Part shown: in pieces, positions 23,914-30,225 of the stretch | How the letters are laid out: every line of letters starts with the position of its first letter | Numbering within the stretch: the first letter of the stretch is position 1 | Assembly: GCF_037861325.1 (NCBI RefSeq) | Contig: NZ_JAFELW010000009.1 | Origin: Riemerella anatipestifer_F | Lineage (GTDB): Bacteria > Bacteroidota > Bacteroidia > Flavobacteriales > Weeksellaceae | Length of the DNA: 30,225 nt | Reading direction: 5' to 3' (one strand) | Program-made: the position numbers and the translations under genes | The notes under the pieces: model-generated | Databases searched by the model: none | What the model saw: only the letters and a program-made list of their open reading frames with translations | Told to the model about the DNA's origin: nothing

Positions 23914-24111
23914 ATGGCAGTATTATGGCGTGTTACAGTAAAGAAAAAGTACGGGACCGTAGCCTCGGGTATGTGGATAGAGTTGCTCTTCCAAAATAAT
24001 AGCCAAATCCCGATGCAGGAAGATATCAGAAATGCACTGAATGCAAAGTATGGTAAAAACACTCTAAACGGAACTATACCTAAAGAGTTTTTGGAAATTG
24101 TGAAATTGTAA
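23914..24111 (+). CDS. Small 65-aa protein of unknown function
   Basis: MAVLWRVTVKKKYGTVASGM and 45 further residues, ending FLEIVKL. It is soluble, basic and mixed alpha/beta. The stretch MQEDIRNALNAKYG looks like an amphipathic helix. I know no named family. It starts 32 bases after the terminator of the structured RNA and lies 28 bp before the GTPase gene, so it is the first gene of the island operon. The ATG is preceded by an A-rich tract. A small RNA-binding or adaptor role would fit its position but is a guess. Confidence 0.65.
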   Translation: MAVLWRVTVKKKYGTVASGMWIELLFQNNSQIPMQEDIRNALNAKYGKNTLNGTIPKEFLEIVKL

Positions 24112-24139
24112 TTAAATTTAATAATTAAAATAAAATTAT

Positions 24140-24751
24140 ATGATACCAATTATAATAGGAGTAGCAGCATTATTTTTTTTTCTATTTAAAGACTTCTTTA
24201 AAGATGCAAAAAATGGAGATAATCTCTGTGTTATAGGGATGCCCCAAGCAGGGAAAACGAGATTTCTTAGCTATCTAAGAAGAACCCCTTTTTTGGGAGT
24301 TAGTACAGATGAGGAGACTCATGAGGATTTTGTTATTAGGCTTAAAAATGAGACTGAGATTAATATAAAAAAAGCCACAGATTTGGGAGGTATGGATACT
24401 TATAGAGAAAAATACTCCTCACTTATTGAAGAGTCTCAGTATATTTTCTTTTTCTTTAATATAAAACAATATCTTGAGAATGAAGAGGAATATCAAAGAA
24501 GGTGCAATAGTAGGCTTTTACAAATATTTATGGATTTTGAAAATACAAAAAAAAGCGGAGGTAGAAAAAAGAAAATAATTTTGTTCGGTACGCATAAGGA
24601 TTTATTAACTATTTCCGAAACAGAGGCTCTGAAAAAATTTAAACAGTTGATTGAAAAAAAGAAGTATAAGAGTTTTAAAGATAATGTATCGTTAATTGAT
24701 ACAACTAAAGATGAGGAGTTAAAACTAATAATAGAAAAAATTTTTGCATAA
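24140..24751 (+). CDS. Membrane-anchored small GTPase-like protein
   Basis: 203 residues. An N-terminal membrane anchor (IPIIIGVAALFFFLF, residues 2-16) is followed by a basic stretch and a Ras-like G domain. G1/Walker A is GMPQAGKT (33-40), G3 is DLGG (81-84), a hydrophobic strand YIFFFFNI is at 101-108, and G4 is THKD (151-154) in the place of NKxD. A G5-like SLIDT follows. A membrane tether plus a Ras/Arf-type G domain resembles the signal recognition particle receptor beta/Arf group, but I know no characterised bacterial protein of this exact layout. The next gene starts 1 bp after its stop. It probably acts as a nucleotide-controlled switch at the inner membrane for the other operon products. 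Confidence 0.75.
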   Translation: MIPIIIGVAALFFFLFKDFFKDAKNGDNLCVIGMPQAGKTRFLSYLRRTPFLGVSTDEETHEDFVIRLKNETEINIKKATDLGGMDTYREKYSSLIEESQYIFFFFNIKQYLENEEEYQRRCNSRLLQIFMDFENTKKSGGRKKKIILFGTHKDLLTISETEALKKFKQLIEKKKYKSFKDNVSLIDTTKDEELKLIIEKIFA

Positions 24752-24752
24752 T

Positions 24753-25217
24753 ATGGAAAGGATACTTATTTCACAACGAGAAGACGCTAGTACTAATGAG
24801 TTGCTAGTTTACAATGGTCTGTTAATTACAGATAAAAATGAGGTTTTAAAACATGCGAAAAAAGTTATTTATAACGATGATTTTAAGCAAGTATACAAAG
24901 ACGATTTTGTTAAAGTAAAAGTAAAAGATAATCGTCTGTACTTAAGTTCTTATTATACGAATAAAGATAATGTAGGCAGAAGAATTCACTACACTTATTT
25001 GATAGACGCAAAAGATAATTTAGATGTTGTTTTATCTTATTTAGAAAAAGATTCTGAAGTTTTAGATAGGCAAATTGAAAAGGACAAAATACGAAACATC
25101 ATAGAACAAATAAAGACAAATGAAATTTTAAAAAATAGACTATCCAAGTTGTTTTTGGGGATGTCTATCGTTTTGGGAGTAGTTGTGTTATATTATTTTT
25201 TTAAGAAAATCCATTGA
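24753..25217 (+). CDS. C-terminally membrane-anchored protein of unknown function
   Basis: I chose ATG 24753, one base after the GTPase stop, over a TTG at 24744. The 154-residue product has a soluble N-terminal part of about 130 residues, rich in Lys, Asp and Tyr (EDASTNELLVYNGLLITDKN, DFVKVKVKDNRLYLSSYYTN, GRRIHYTYLIDAKDN), and a helical region. It ends with a tail anchor, LFLGMSIVLGVVVLYYFF followed by KKIH. GTPase and tail-anchored protein are both inner-membrane tethered with cytoplasmic domains, so direct interaction is likely. No family was recognised. Confidence 0.7.
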   Translation: MERILISQREDASTNELLVYNGLLITDKNEVLKHAKKVIYNDDFKQVYKDDFVKVKVKDNRLYLSSYYTNKDNVGRRIHYTYLIDAKDNLDVVLSYLEKDSEVLDRQIEKDKIRNIIEQIKTNEILKNRLSKLFLGMSIVLGVVVLYYFFKKIH

Positions 25218-25224
25218 TAAAAAT

Positions 25225-25983
25225 ATGAAAACAGAGAATCCAGAACTTATAGTATTTCAAGAAGATGAAATAGCATTGGGGTATAAATATCTTTCAGAAA
25301 CTAAAAATTTACCTTCTGACATAGAAATCAAATCATATGAATATGATTTAGAAAAAGTGAGAAATGAATTTCATATTATTGGTGGTAATCCAAGATTACA
25401 AACAGTATTGTATAAACATCCCTATCAGGAAAATACATATATAAATGGCGATATTGATAATATTGAGAGTTTTTTTTTAAAAGAAAAACTTAACTTATAT
25501 ATGGATTTTGGGAGGTTACTTGGAGCAAAATCAATAAATGTTAAAGTTACTTCCTTTAAATCAGAAGAAAGAGAAATGGACGCTTCTGGTGAGGTAAAAT
25601 ACAAGGTGGTAAACATTGATTCATCATACAAGAAAGAGGAAGAGAAAAAGTTAACTAGTACTATTGAAATTAGTAAAGAATACGAAAAAAGTGATAATTT
25701 TAATTTGTGTAATAACATAGACGAGTTAAAAAAAAGAATAGATAATCTTAATCTTTATCATGAAACAGAGCTAGTTAGTTTAGTGAGGGAAAGAGATTCT
25801 AGGGATGGAGGTGTTTTTAATAGTAAAACTAGAGTAAAGTCAACTATAACATCAGAATATAGAAGAGCGAGTGAGTTTGCTTTTAATTTAGCAGCAACGC
25901 CTGTTTTTGAACTTAATTCTAAGGTTAAAAATAGTGTTAAAAATGTAAATGAAATAGAAGTGGATATTGAGTTTATATTTTAA
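25225..25983 (+). CDS. Protein of unknown function, beta-rich, third core gene of the island operon
   Basis: ATG 25225 lies 7 bases after the previous stop; the frame extends upstream into that gene, so a longer start is unlikely. 252 residues, no signal peptide or membrane segment. The centre (MDFGRLLGAKSINVKVTSFK and following) and the end (FAFNLAATPVFELNSKVKNS, then VNEIEVDIEF) alternate polar and hydrophobic residues as in long amphipathic beta-strands. The stretch between is very rich in Lys, Glu and Ser. That pattern could suit a membrane-acting or self-assembling effector, but no toxin motif is present and I do not assign one. Its tight linkage to two membrane-tethered proteins suggests a shared complex. 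Confidence 0.7.
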   Translation: MKTENPELIVFQEDEIALGYKYLSETKNLPSDIEIKSYEYDLEKVRNEFHIIGGNPRLQTVLYKHPYQENTYINGDIDNIESFFLKEKLNLYMDFGRLLGAKSINVKVTSFKSEEREMDASGEVKYKVVNIDSSYKKEEEKKLTSTIEISKEYEKSDNFNLCNNIDELKKRIDNLNLYHETELVSLVRERDSRDGGVFNSKTRVKSTITSEYRRASEFAFNLAATPVFELNSKVKNSVKNVNEIEVDIEFIF

Positions 25984-26010
25984 ATTATCTTTCATTAAAA
26001 AAAAAATAAA

Positions 26011-26238
26011 ATGAACCAAATAGATTTATACAACAAAATAGCAGATATTGCTTTAAATGCTAAAAGACCGATTAAAATTTCGGAGTTAGCAAATATATTA
26101 GGTATTGAAAAAAATGGTAGGAATATACATAATTATATAAGGGGTGCTTATGGGCATTTCAAAAGAAATAATGACCAAATTACAGCAGGTAAAATAAGTG
26201 GTGTTTTTACAGATGAAAATGGAAATTATGTATATTAA
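26011..26238 (+). CDS. Small winged-helix-like DNA-binding protein
   Basis: 75 residues. A helix-turn-helix is visible in KISELANILGIEKNGRNIHNYIRGAYGHFKRN (about residues 22-53), followed by a short wing-like beta segment ending GVFTDENGNYVY. It most resembles small winged-helix domains that sense or regulate. It is the fifth gene of the operon (28 bp after the previous stop) and may regulate it, or act as a nucleic-acid-binding adaptor. Family not identified. Confidence 0.6.
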   Translation: MNQIDLYNKIADIALNAKRPIKISELANILGIEKNGRNIHNYIRGAYGHFKRNNDQITAGKISGVFTDENGNYVY

Positions 26239-26246
26239 TTGAAAAA

Positions 26247-26591
26247 ATGTTTAAAATGAAAAAGCAAAACATATCCAATACGCAGTTACCTGCCAATCTA
26301 ACTAAGCCTAATTATCATATTCCTCAGTGGGTGCTATTGGTGTTATCTATGTTATATGTTATTAGCCCAATAGATGCTATTCCAGATGTTCCTGTGGTTG
26401 GTTGGGTGGATGATGTTTTAGTAGTCTTAGCTGGAGGGCTTAATCTTATAGAATCCTACTTGCGAGGTTATAATACTCATCTAGCCAATATCGTTAAGTT
26501 GTTTAAATGGATAGCCATTATTTTGGGTGTCATTATGATATTACTTATTGTTTTATTAGGAACACTAATAGTTAAGTTATTCAGTTCTTAG
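26247..26591 (+). CDS. DUF1232 (YkvA-like) membrane protein
   Basis: 114 residues from ATG 26247 (ATG 26256 is equally possible). The DUF1232 signature is YVISPIDAIPDVPVVGWVDDVLVVLAG (about residues 37-63). Hydrophobic segments are WVLLVLSMLYVIS and, at the C-terminus, IAIILGVIMILLIVLLGTLIV. Family function is unknown. It starts 8 bp after the winged-helix gene and is followed by a strong hairpin, so it closes the operon. DUF1232 proteins are widespread, so this gene could be an unrelated passenger. Confidence 0.85.
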   Translation: MFKMKKQNISNTQLPANLTKPNYHIPQWVLLVLSMLYVISPIDAIPDVPVVGWVDDVLVVLAGGLNLIESYLRGYNTHLANIVKLFKWIAIILGVIMILLIVLLGTLIVKLFSS

Positions 26592-26610
26592 AAAAATAAA
26601 CAATAATATT

Positions 26611-26645
26611 AACCTTTGGGTAAGTAAATACTACCCAAAGGTTAT
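26611..26645. terminator. Bidirectional hairpin between converging genes
   Basis: A perfect 13-bp stem TAACCTTTGGGTA / TACCCAAAGGTTA (26611-26623 with 26633-26645), 9-base loop. There is no strong T-run on either side. It lies between the plus-strand operon and the converging minus-strand gene. The remaining bases up to 26765 hold no gene that I can see. Confidence 0.65.
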
Positions 26646-26765
26646 TAAATAGAAAAATACTAATAATTAAGTGAGAGTTATTAAAAAAACGAATATAAGA
26701 GATACTAATTATAAGAACCTATTAGTGTAACTACGGAAGTGTTTCGAGTATAAATGATGTAGAAC

Positions 26766-27368
26766 TTATAACATTTTCATATACGCCTTTAGTTCCTCAT
26801 ACTTTTCATTAGTATTTTTAGGTTGGCTACTTGGGTGTGGCACTACAAAAATGGGGTAATCGTACTCATAAGATAATAAGTGGAGATTACCTTTTTTATA
26901 GTAAGCCTTTTTAGGAAAATTATTCCATAAGCGGTGTCCCCAGAATATAATCAGATGAGGTTGTAGTTTCTTTAATACCTCTTTAAAAGCAGGCTCACTT
27001 TTTATAAACTCTTCTGTGGTTGGGGCTTCACGAGGACCGCCCATAGGGAACTGCACGAAATTATAAAACGCTAAATTTTGCCATACTTCCACAGTCTCCA
27101 AATCATCAAGCTTCTTCCTAGATAACAGGTTAGAAAATCTAGTAAAAGTATTCATCCAAGTTTCAAACGAGCCATTACCGTTTTTATAGGCTATAAATCG
27201 CAGCACCACCTCTTGGGTTACACCACCGATTTTAGAAGTATTCCCTTCAATAAACGCTTTTAAATCTTCATCGCCAAAATAGTGGCTTTCTCCTAAAACT
27301 AAAATTTTAAACGGATTTTGATGATAAGACTTGCCAACAAATGGCTGAAACTTTATGGTGCTTTTCAT
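26766..27368 (-). CDS. Uracil-DNA glycosylase superfamily-like protein
   Basis: 200 residues from the ATG at 27368; the frame runs further upstream but through the promoter. The start KILVLGESHYFGDE (21-34) corresponds to the first active-site loop of UDG-like folds, and VVPHPSS (175-181) to the second (HPSP-type) loop. AFYNFVQFP (101-109) and LIIFWGHRLWN (139-149) lie between, as strands would. The first loop lacks the usual GQDPY, so base excision is not assured; a divergent nucleobase- or nucleotide-binding enzyme is possible. It is transcribed divergently from the ligase-like gene, with both promoters carrying the island element. Confidence 0.65.
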   Translation of the reverse strand: MKSTIKFQPFVGKSYHQNPFKILVLGESHYFGDEDLKAFIEGNTSKIGGVTQEVVLRFIAYKNGNGSFETWMNTFTRFSNLLSRKKLDDLETVEVWQNLAFYNFVQFPMGGPREAPTTEEFIKSEPAFKEVLKKLQPHLIIFWGHRLWNNFPKKAYYKKGNLHLLSYEYDYPIFVVPHPSSQPKNTNEKYEELKAYMKML

Positions 27369-27382
27369 GATGTAATTTTTCA

Positions 27383-27415
27383 CAAAAATAAACAATGATA
27401 ACGACAAAATATGAC
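27383..27415 (-). promoter_or_regulatory. Island promoter/operator element, copy C
   Basis: Read on the minus strand: GTCATATTTTGTCG, then 14 bases after TTTG a TATTTTTG -7 box (exact TAnnTTTG). Only 14 bases separate the -7 box from the start codon at 27368, giving a very short leader. Confidence 0.6.
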
Positions 27416-27439
27416 CGTTAAAATTAAATATTTCACTAC

Positions 27440-27472
27440 GACATATTCCGTCTGCTTTAATCCTTTTCTTTG
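27440..27472 (+). promoter_or_regulatory. Island promoter/operator element, copy D
   Basis: GACATATTCCGTC, then TTTCTTTG at 27465-27472 (seven of eight bases of the -7 box) with the same 33-base total length as the other copies. Sixteen bases separate it from ATG 27489. Copies C and D sit back-to-back, 24 bases apart, between the divergent genes. Confidence 0.55.
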
Positions 27473-27488
27473 TATCAAAATGCAATAT

Positions 27489-28202
27489 ATGAAAACTTTT
27501 AACATCAAAAACTACGGTTCCATAGGGCATTTCCCTAATTCTAAACTTGGAACAGGCGACCACCATATAGGTGCTGGGCAGGTACGTCTTTTAACCGAAA
27601 AGAAAAGAGATGCTTGGGATACCGTATTTGTACACGAGAAATACGATGGCTCTAATGTGGGAATTATTAAATGGAATAACCAAATACTGGCACTAACACG
27701 CTCTGGAAGACTGGCAAAAGACAGTAGGTTTAAACAACATCAACTGTTTGCCTTATGGGTAGAAAGACGAAAAGCAACCTTTGAATCTATGCTTCAAGAG
27801 GGCGAAAGAGTCGTGGGCGAATGGCTCGCACAAGCCCATGGCATACGCTATAAAATAAATACTGAACCTATCGTTTTTTTTGACTATTTTAGCCCCGAAA
27901 ATAAGCGTTGGACACAAAACAATCTATTAGAAAAACTGAACCACTACGAACTGAACAGTCCAAGACTGCTCCATAAAGGCGACGCCATTTCTACTGAACT
28001 TTTAATTCCGATACTGAACCAAAAAACACCCACGATAGAAAGCGTAGAACTGCCAGAAGGTATGGTATATAGAATAGAAAGAAAGGACGAAGTGGATTTT
28101 CTCGCTAAATGGGTACGCCCAGATTTTTGCAATGGACAATACAATATCCACACAGAAAACGACACTCCTGTATGGAATGTCCCCATAGAAAACCTTGAGT
28201 AA
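27489..28202 (+). CDS. RNA ligase-like nucleotidyltransferase
   Basis: 237 residues from ATG 27489; ATG 27480 is also in frame, but 27489 gives the same promoter spacing as the sister genes. The ATP-ligase motifs are in order: motif I KYDGSN with the probable adenylated Lys51, TRSGRL (70-75), motif III GEWL (110-113) followed by AHGIRYK, motif IIIa VFFDYF (129-134), motif IV EGMVYRIE (190-197) and motif V LAKWVR (205-210). This is the layout of the T4 Rnl2-type RNA ligase family, without a large C-terminal domain. It should seal nicked or broken RNA, or adenylate RNA ends. The PLD-like gene follows 18 bp downstream. Confidence 0.82.
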   Translation: MKTFNIKNYGSIGHFPNSKLGTGDHHIGAGQVRLLTEKKRDAWDTVFVHEKYDGSNVGIIKWNNQILALTRSGRLAKDSRFKQHQLFALWVERRKATFESMLQEGERVVGEWLAQAHGIRYKINTEPIVFFDYFSPENKRWTQNNLLEKLNHYELNSPRLLHKGDAISTELLIPILNQKTPTIESVELPEGMVYRIERKDEVDFLAKWVRPDFCNGQYNIHTENDTPVWNVPIENLE

Positions 28203-28220
28203 TAGAACAATGTATAAATT

Positions 28221-28745
28221 ATGATAACCTATATTAAAAACGAAGACCACTATTACCAAGTTATAGAAAAAGCTTTAAATGTTCGGCGTTCCCTCTGGAT
28301 AGGCACAGCAGACATAAAAGACCTTTATATAAAGGAAGGCATTAAAGGCACACAACCCTTTTTGGCAGGATTATCTAAATTGGTACAAAGAAATGTTGAG
28401 GTTAGGCTATTATTCGCAAAAGAGCCTGGACGAAATTTCAAAAACGATTTTGATAAATATCCACTGCTTATAGAGCATCTAGAAAAAGCCACTTGCCCTA
28501 GAGTTCATTTTAAAATATTGGTTTTTGACTGTAATGAAGTTTATATCGGCTCTGCCAATCTTACAGGAGCAGGATTGGGAATGAAATCCGAACGGAATAG
28601 AAATTTTGAGGCTGGAATTCTTACCAATGAAACCGAACTTGTACAAAATGCCATGCAACAGTTTGATGATGTATGGACGGGATTACACTGTAAAAATTGC
28701 GGACGAAAAAACTACTGCGAACTACCCATTGACCAAATGTTTTAA
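28221..28745 (+). CDS. Single-HKD phospholipase D-like protein (probable nuclease)
   Basis: 174 residues. One HKD motif is visible: HFKILVFD with H96, K98 and D103, then GSANLTGAG (110-118) and the conserved Glu in RNRNFEAGIL (E130). A single motif in a short protein is the pattern of Nuc/BfiI-type enzymes, which act as dimers. A putative Cys cluster CKNCGRKNYC (157-166) near the end may bind a metal. No signal peptide or membrane segment, so a cytoplasmic nucleic-acid phosphodiesterase is favoured over a lipase. Co-transcription with the RNA ligase-like gene suggests cutting or trimming and sealing in one pathway. Confidence 0.8.
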   Translation: MITYIKNEDHYYQVIEKALNVRRSLWIGTADIKDLYIKEGIKGTQPFLAGLSKLVQRNVEVRLLFAKEPGRNFKNDFDKYPLLIEHLEKATCPRVHFKILVFDCNEVYIGSANLTGAGLGMKSERNRNFEAGILTNETELVQNAMQQFDDVWTGLHCKNCGRKNYCELPIDQMF

Positions 28746-28749
28746 TGCT

Positions 28750-28782
28750 GACATGTTTTGTCGTAGTAAAAGTATATTTTTG
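28750..28782 (+). promoter_or_regulatory. Island promoter/operator element, copy B
   Basis: GACATGTTTTGTCG (28750-28763) with GACA/TGTC dyad symmetry, then TATTTTTG at 28775-28782 (exact -7 box) 14 bases after TTTG. It ends 15 bases before the WYL gene start, suggesting autoregulation. Confidence 0.65.
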
Positions 28783-28797
28783 TAAAAAACAATTATT

Positions 28798-29709
28798 ATG
28801 GTAATTGAGCAAATATTTAGACTAAAGTATATAGAAGAATTTTTGAAAAGACGAAAAGATAGAGGAGCTTCTTACCAAGAGATTTTTGAATACTTATCCG
28901 AACGCTTTATAAATGAAGATTTAGATTTAAGTTTTACCAATCGTACTTTCCTCAGAGATAAAAAACTAATTGAAAAATTATCAGGAATAAATATTAGCTA
29001 TGATAAAAATAAAAAAGTCTATATTATTTCTGATGAAGAACCAGAAGAATATTTTGAATCGTTGTTATTGTTAAATGCGTACCGCTCCTCAAAAAAGAAT
29101 GCAGATATTTTGCTCTTCGAAAATCGTTCACCTAGAGGTATTACCGAAAATCTTGAAGATTTACTAAATGCAATTAACAAACACAAAATCATTAGCTTTA
29201 AACATTATAGCTTATGGAATAATGATGAAATTCCCAAACTAAAAAAAATAAAACCTTACGCTCTTAAAGAATTTAGATACCGTTGGTATGTCTTAGGGCA
29301 AGCCTATGACGATGGTAAAACTTCCAAAGAAATTACGGCATATGGCTTAGATAGGATAAGCGATTTAGAAGTATCCTCCTCCTCATTTGTTCCTGAAATT
29401 ATAGACATAGAAAATCTTTATAAAGACTCCTTCGGTATTGTGTTGCCTAACGGAATGCCTCCCAAGAAAATAATCCTTTCTTTTGATAAGCAACAGGGCA
29501 GTTATGTTAAAAAACTACCTATACACCATTCTCAAAAAGTGGAAAAGGAAACGGATACAGAAACCATCGTTAGTGTATTTCTAGTTCCTACCTATGATTT
29601 TTGGCAAGAAATTTTATCATATGGTAGAAGGGTAAAAGTACTACAACCAAAATCTTTTGTAGATATTATCAAAAGCGAATTGAAAGAATCATTGGCAAAC
29701 TATAATTAG
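28798..29709 (+). CDS. WYL domain-containing transcriptional regulator
   Basis: 303 residues. The N-terminal part (1-75; IFRLKYIEEFLKRR, YQEIFEYLSERF, FTNRTFLRDKKLIEKLSGI, then a YIISD wing strand) is a winged helix. The WYL domain runs from about 125 to 200 (NKHKIISFKHYS, KKIKPYALKEFRYRWYVLGQ with RWYVLG at 162-167, ITAYGLDRISDLEV) and is followed by a WCX-like C-terminal region to YGRRVKVLQP. WYL proteins sense nucleotide or nucleic-acid ligands and often repress defence operons. It lies directly downstream of the repair-like genes behind its own copy of the island element, so it is the best candidate for that element's binding protein. Confidence 0.88.
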   Translation: MVIEQIFRLKYIEEFLKRRKDRGASYQEIFEYLSERFINEDLDLSFTNRTFLRDKKLIEKLSGINISYDKNKKVYIISDEEPEEYFESLLLLNAYRSSKKNADILLFENRSPRGITENLEDLLNAINKHKIISFKHYSLWNNDEIPKLKKIKPYALKEFRYRWYVLGQAYDDGKTSKEITAYGLDRISDLEVSSSSFVPEIIDIENLYKDSFGIVLPNGMPPKKIILSFDKQQGSYVKKLPIHHSQKVEKETDTETIVSVFLVPTYDFWQEILSYGRRVKVLQPKSFVDIIKSELKESLANYN

Positions 29710-29834
29710 TTTTAGACATAATCCAAAAATTGCCACATATATTATACATTACTATATATTTAGATTCTATTTTTATTTTTTTCTTTTGCAAATCAGTCAA
29801 TTAAATAGGGTGGATAAAAAAAGTGTGTAAAACA

Positions 29835-29867
29835 TTTGGAGTTAATGACAAAGAATTTATATTTTTG
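29835..29867 (+). promoter_or_regulatory. rRNA promoter P1
   Basis: TTTG at 29835-29838, 21-base gap, TATTTTTG at 29860-29867. The -33 box sits in AACATTTGG, which is repeated in P2. Confidence 0.7.
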
Positions 29868-29969
29868 CAGCCTCGATACGAGAGAGTAGGAGTGGATTGA
29901 TAGATTAAATGCTTAGTAGTGATAAGCCTTAAGAATAAGGAGGAGTATTGCGAGGGGTGTTTAGCGGTG

Positions 29970-30000
29970 TTGAAAAAAAAATATTTAAAAATTTTTTCAA
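29970..30000. repeat. A/T palindrome between the rRNA promoters
   Basis: TTGAAAAAA (29970-29978) and TTTTTTCAA (29992-30000) form a perfect inverted repeat just upstream of the P2 -33 box. It could bend DNA or act as an UP-like element. Confidence 0.5.
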
Positions 30001-30005
30001 AAACA

Positions 30006-30037
30006 TTTGGTCAATTAAAAAAAACTTTTTACTTTTG
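30006..30037 (+). promoter_or_regulatory. rRNA promoter P2
   Basis: TTTG at 30006-30009, 20-base gap, TACTTTTG at 30030-30037, an exact consensus match. The 16S gene begins about 135 bases downstream. Confidence 0.75.
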
Positions 30038-30172
30038 CACTCGCAAATCGGAACTGGGAAAGTTCAGTGAGAGGTTTAGCGAGAAGAATAGAGAACATTG
30101 AAAGATACTATAACAACCAAGTAAGGAAAAAACCAAAGCGTAACAAAACTTTGAGTGAGACAGGAAAAACAT

Positions 30173-30225
<53 letters not shown>

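Larger units (their letters stand above)
29710..30172 (+). other. rRNA operon upstream region and 16S leader
   Basis: No gene is visible in these 463 bases. 29710-29834 is very AT-rich, as expected for the upstream enhancer zone of an rRNA operon. Two promoters follow (separate entries), with a leader between and after them containing small hairpins such as GCTTA/TAAGC (29911-29928 area) and CCTT/AAGG. The short frame at 29919-30101 is not a gene. Confidence 0.7.

Noticed and set aside
24140..26238. Classical toxin-antitoxin pair
   Set aside because: No two-gene toxin-antitoxin family signature was recognised; the operon has six tightly spaced genes with membrane anchors.
29919..30101. 60-aa plus-strand frame in the rRNA leader
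   Set aside because: Crosses the P2 promoter and A/T palindrome; composition is that of leader DNA.

Overview
The window looks like a low-GC Bacteroidota (Flavobacteriia, Weeksellaceae) chromosome, most probably Riemerella anatipestifer or a close relative. Promoters follow the Bacteroidota TTTG-N19-21-TAnnTTTG pattern, ribosome binding sites are AT-rich rather than Shine-Dalgarno-like, a secreted protein carries a type IX secretion (T9SS) C-terminal domain, and the 16S rRNA start at the right edge is of Weeksellaceae type. RpoB residue numbering also matches the numbering I recall for R. anatipestifer rifampicin-resistance alleles.

Layout, left to right. (1) 1-1507: the 3' end of a repetitive surface protein gene with 97-residue tandem repeats, then a small exported protein. 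(2) 1579-10449: rpoB and rpoC behind their own promoter and a structured leader, then a DUF3467 gene. RpoB has Asn at position 491, where His is expected in the rifampicin pocket. (3) 10532-15997: a T9SS-exported BNR-repeat protein, a small exported partner and a TonB-dependent receptor. (4) 16100-23441: housekeeping genes: ABC-F ATPase, outer-membrane beta-barrel protein, upp, enoyl-CoA hydratase/isomerase, the yicC-gmk-unknown-folB operon, gcvH, and a VanZ-like gene.

(5) 23442-29709: an AT-rich accessory island between the gcvH/vanZ pair and an rRNA operon. Its left half holds a highly structured non-coding RNA with its own terminator, followed by a tight six-gene operon: 65-aa protein, membrane-anchored small GTPase, tail-anchored protein, 252-aa protein, small winged-helix protein, DUF1232 membrane protein. 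Its right half holds a uracil-DNA-glycosylase-like gene (minus strand) divergent from an RNA ligase-like gene and a single-HKD phospholipase D-like gene, then a WYL-domain regulator. (6) 29710-30225: a tandem-promoter rRNA leader and the first bases of the 16S gene.

The most interesting result is a 33-base promoter/operator element. It has a dyad near GACATATTTTGTCG, then an N14 gap from TTTG (or CCG) to a TAnnTTTG-like -7 box. It occurs four times, all in the island: before the structured RNA, before the glycosylase-like gene, before the ligase gene and before the WYL gene. The three coding copies lie 14-16 bases from their start codons. The other promoters in the window use the ordinary N19-21 spacing. 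I infer that the RNA/GTPase module and the glycosylase/ligase/PLD module form one regulon, probably controlled by the WYL protein, and could be a nucleic-acid repair or defence system. I recognise no described system with this gene set.
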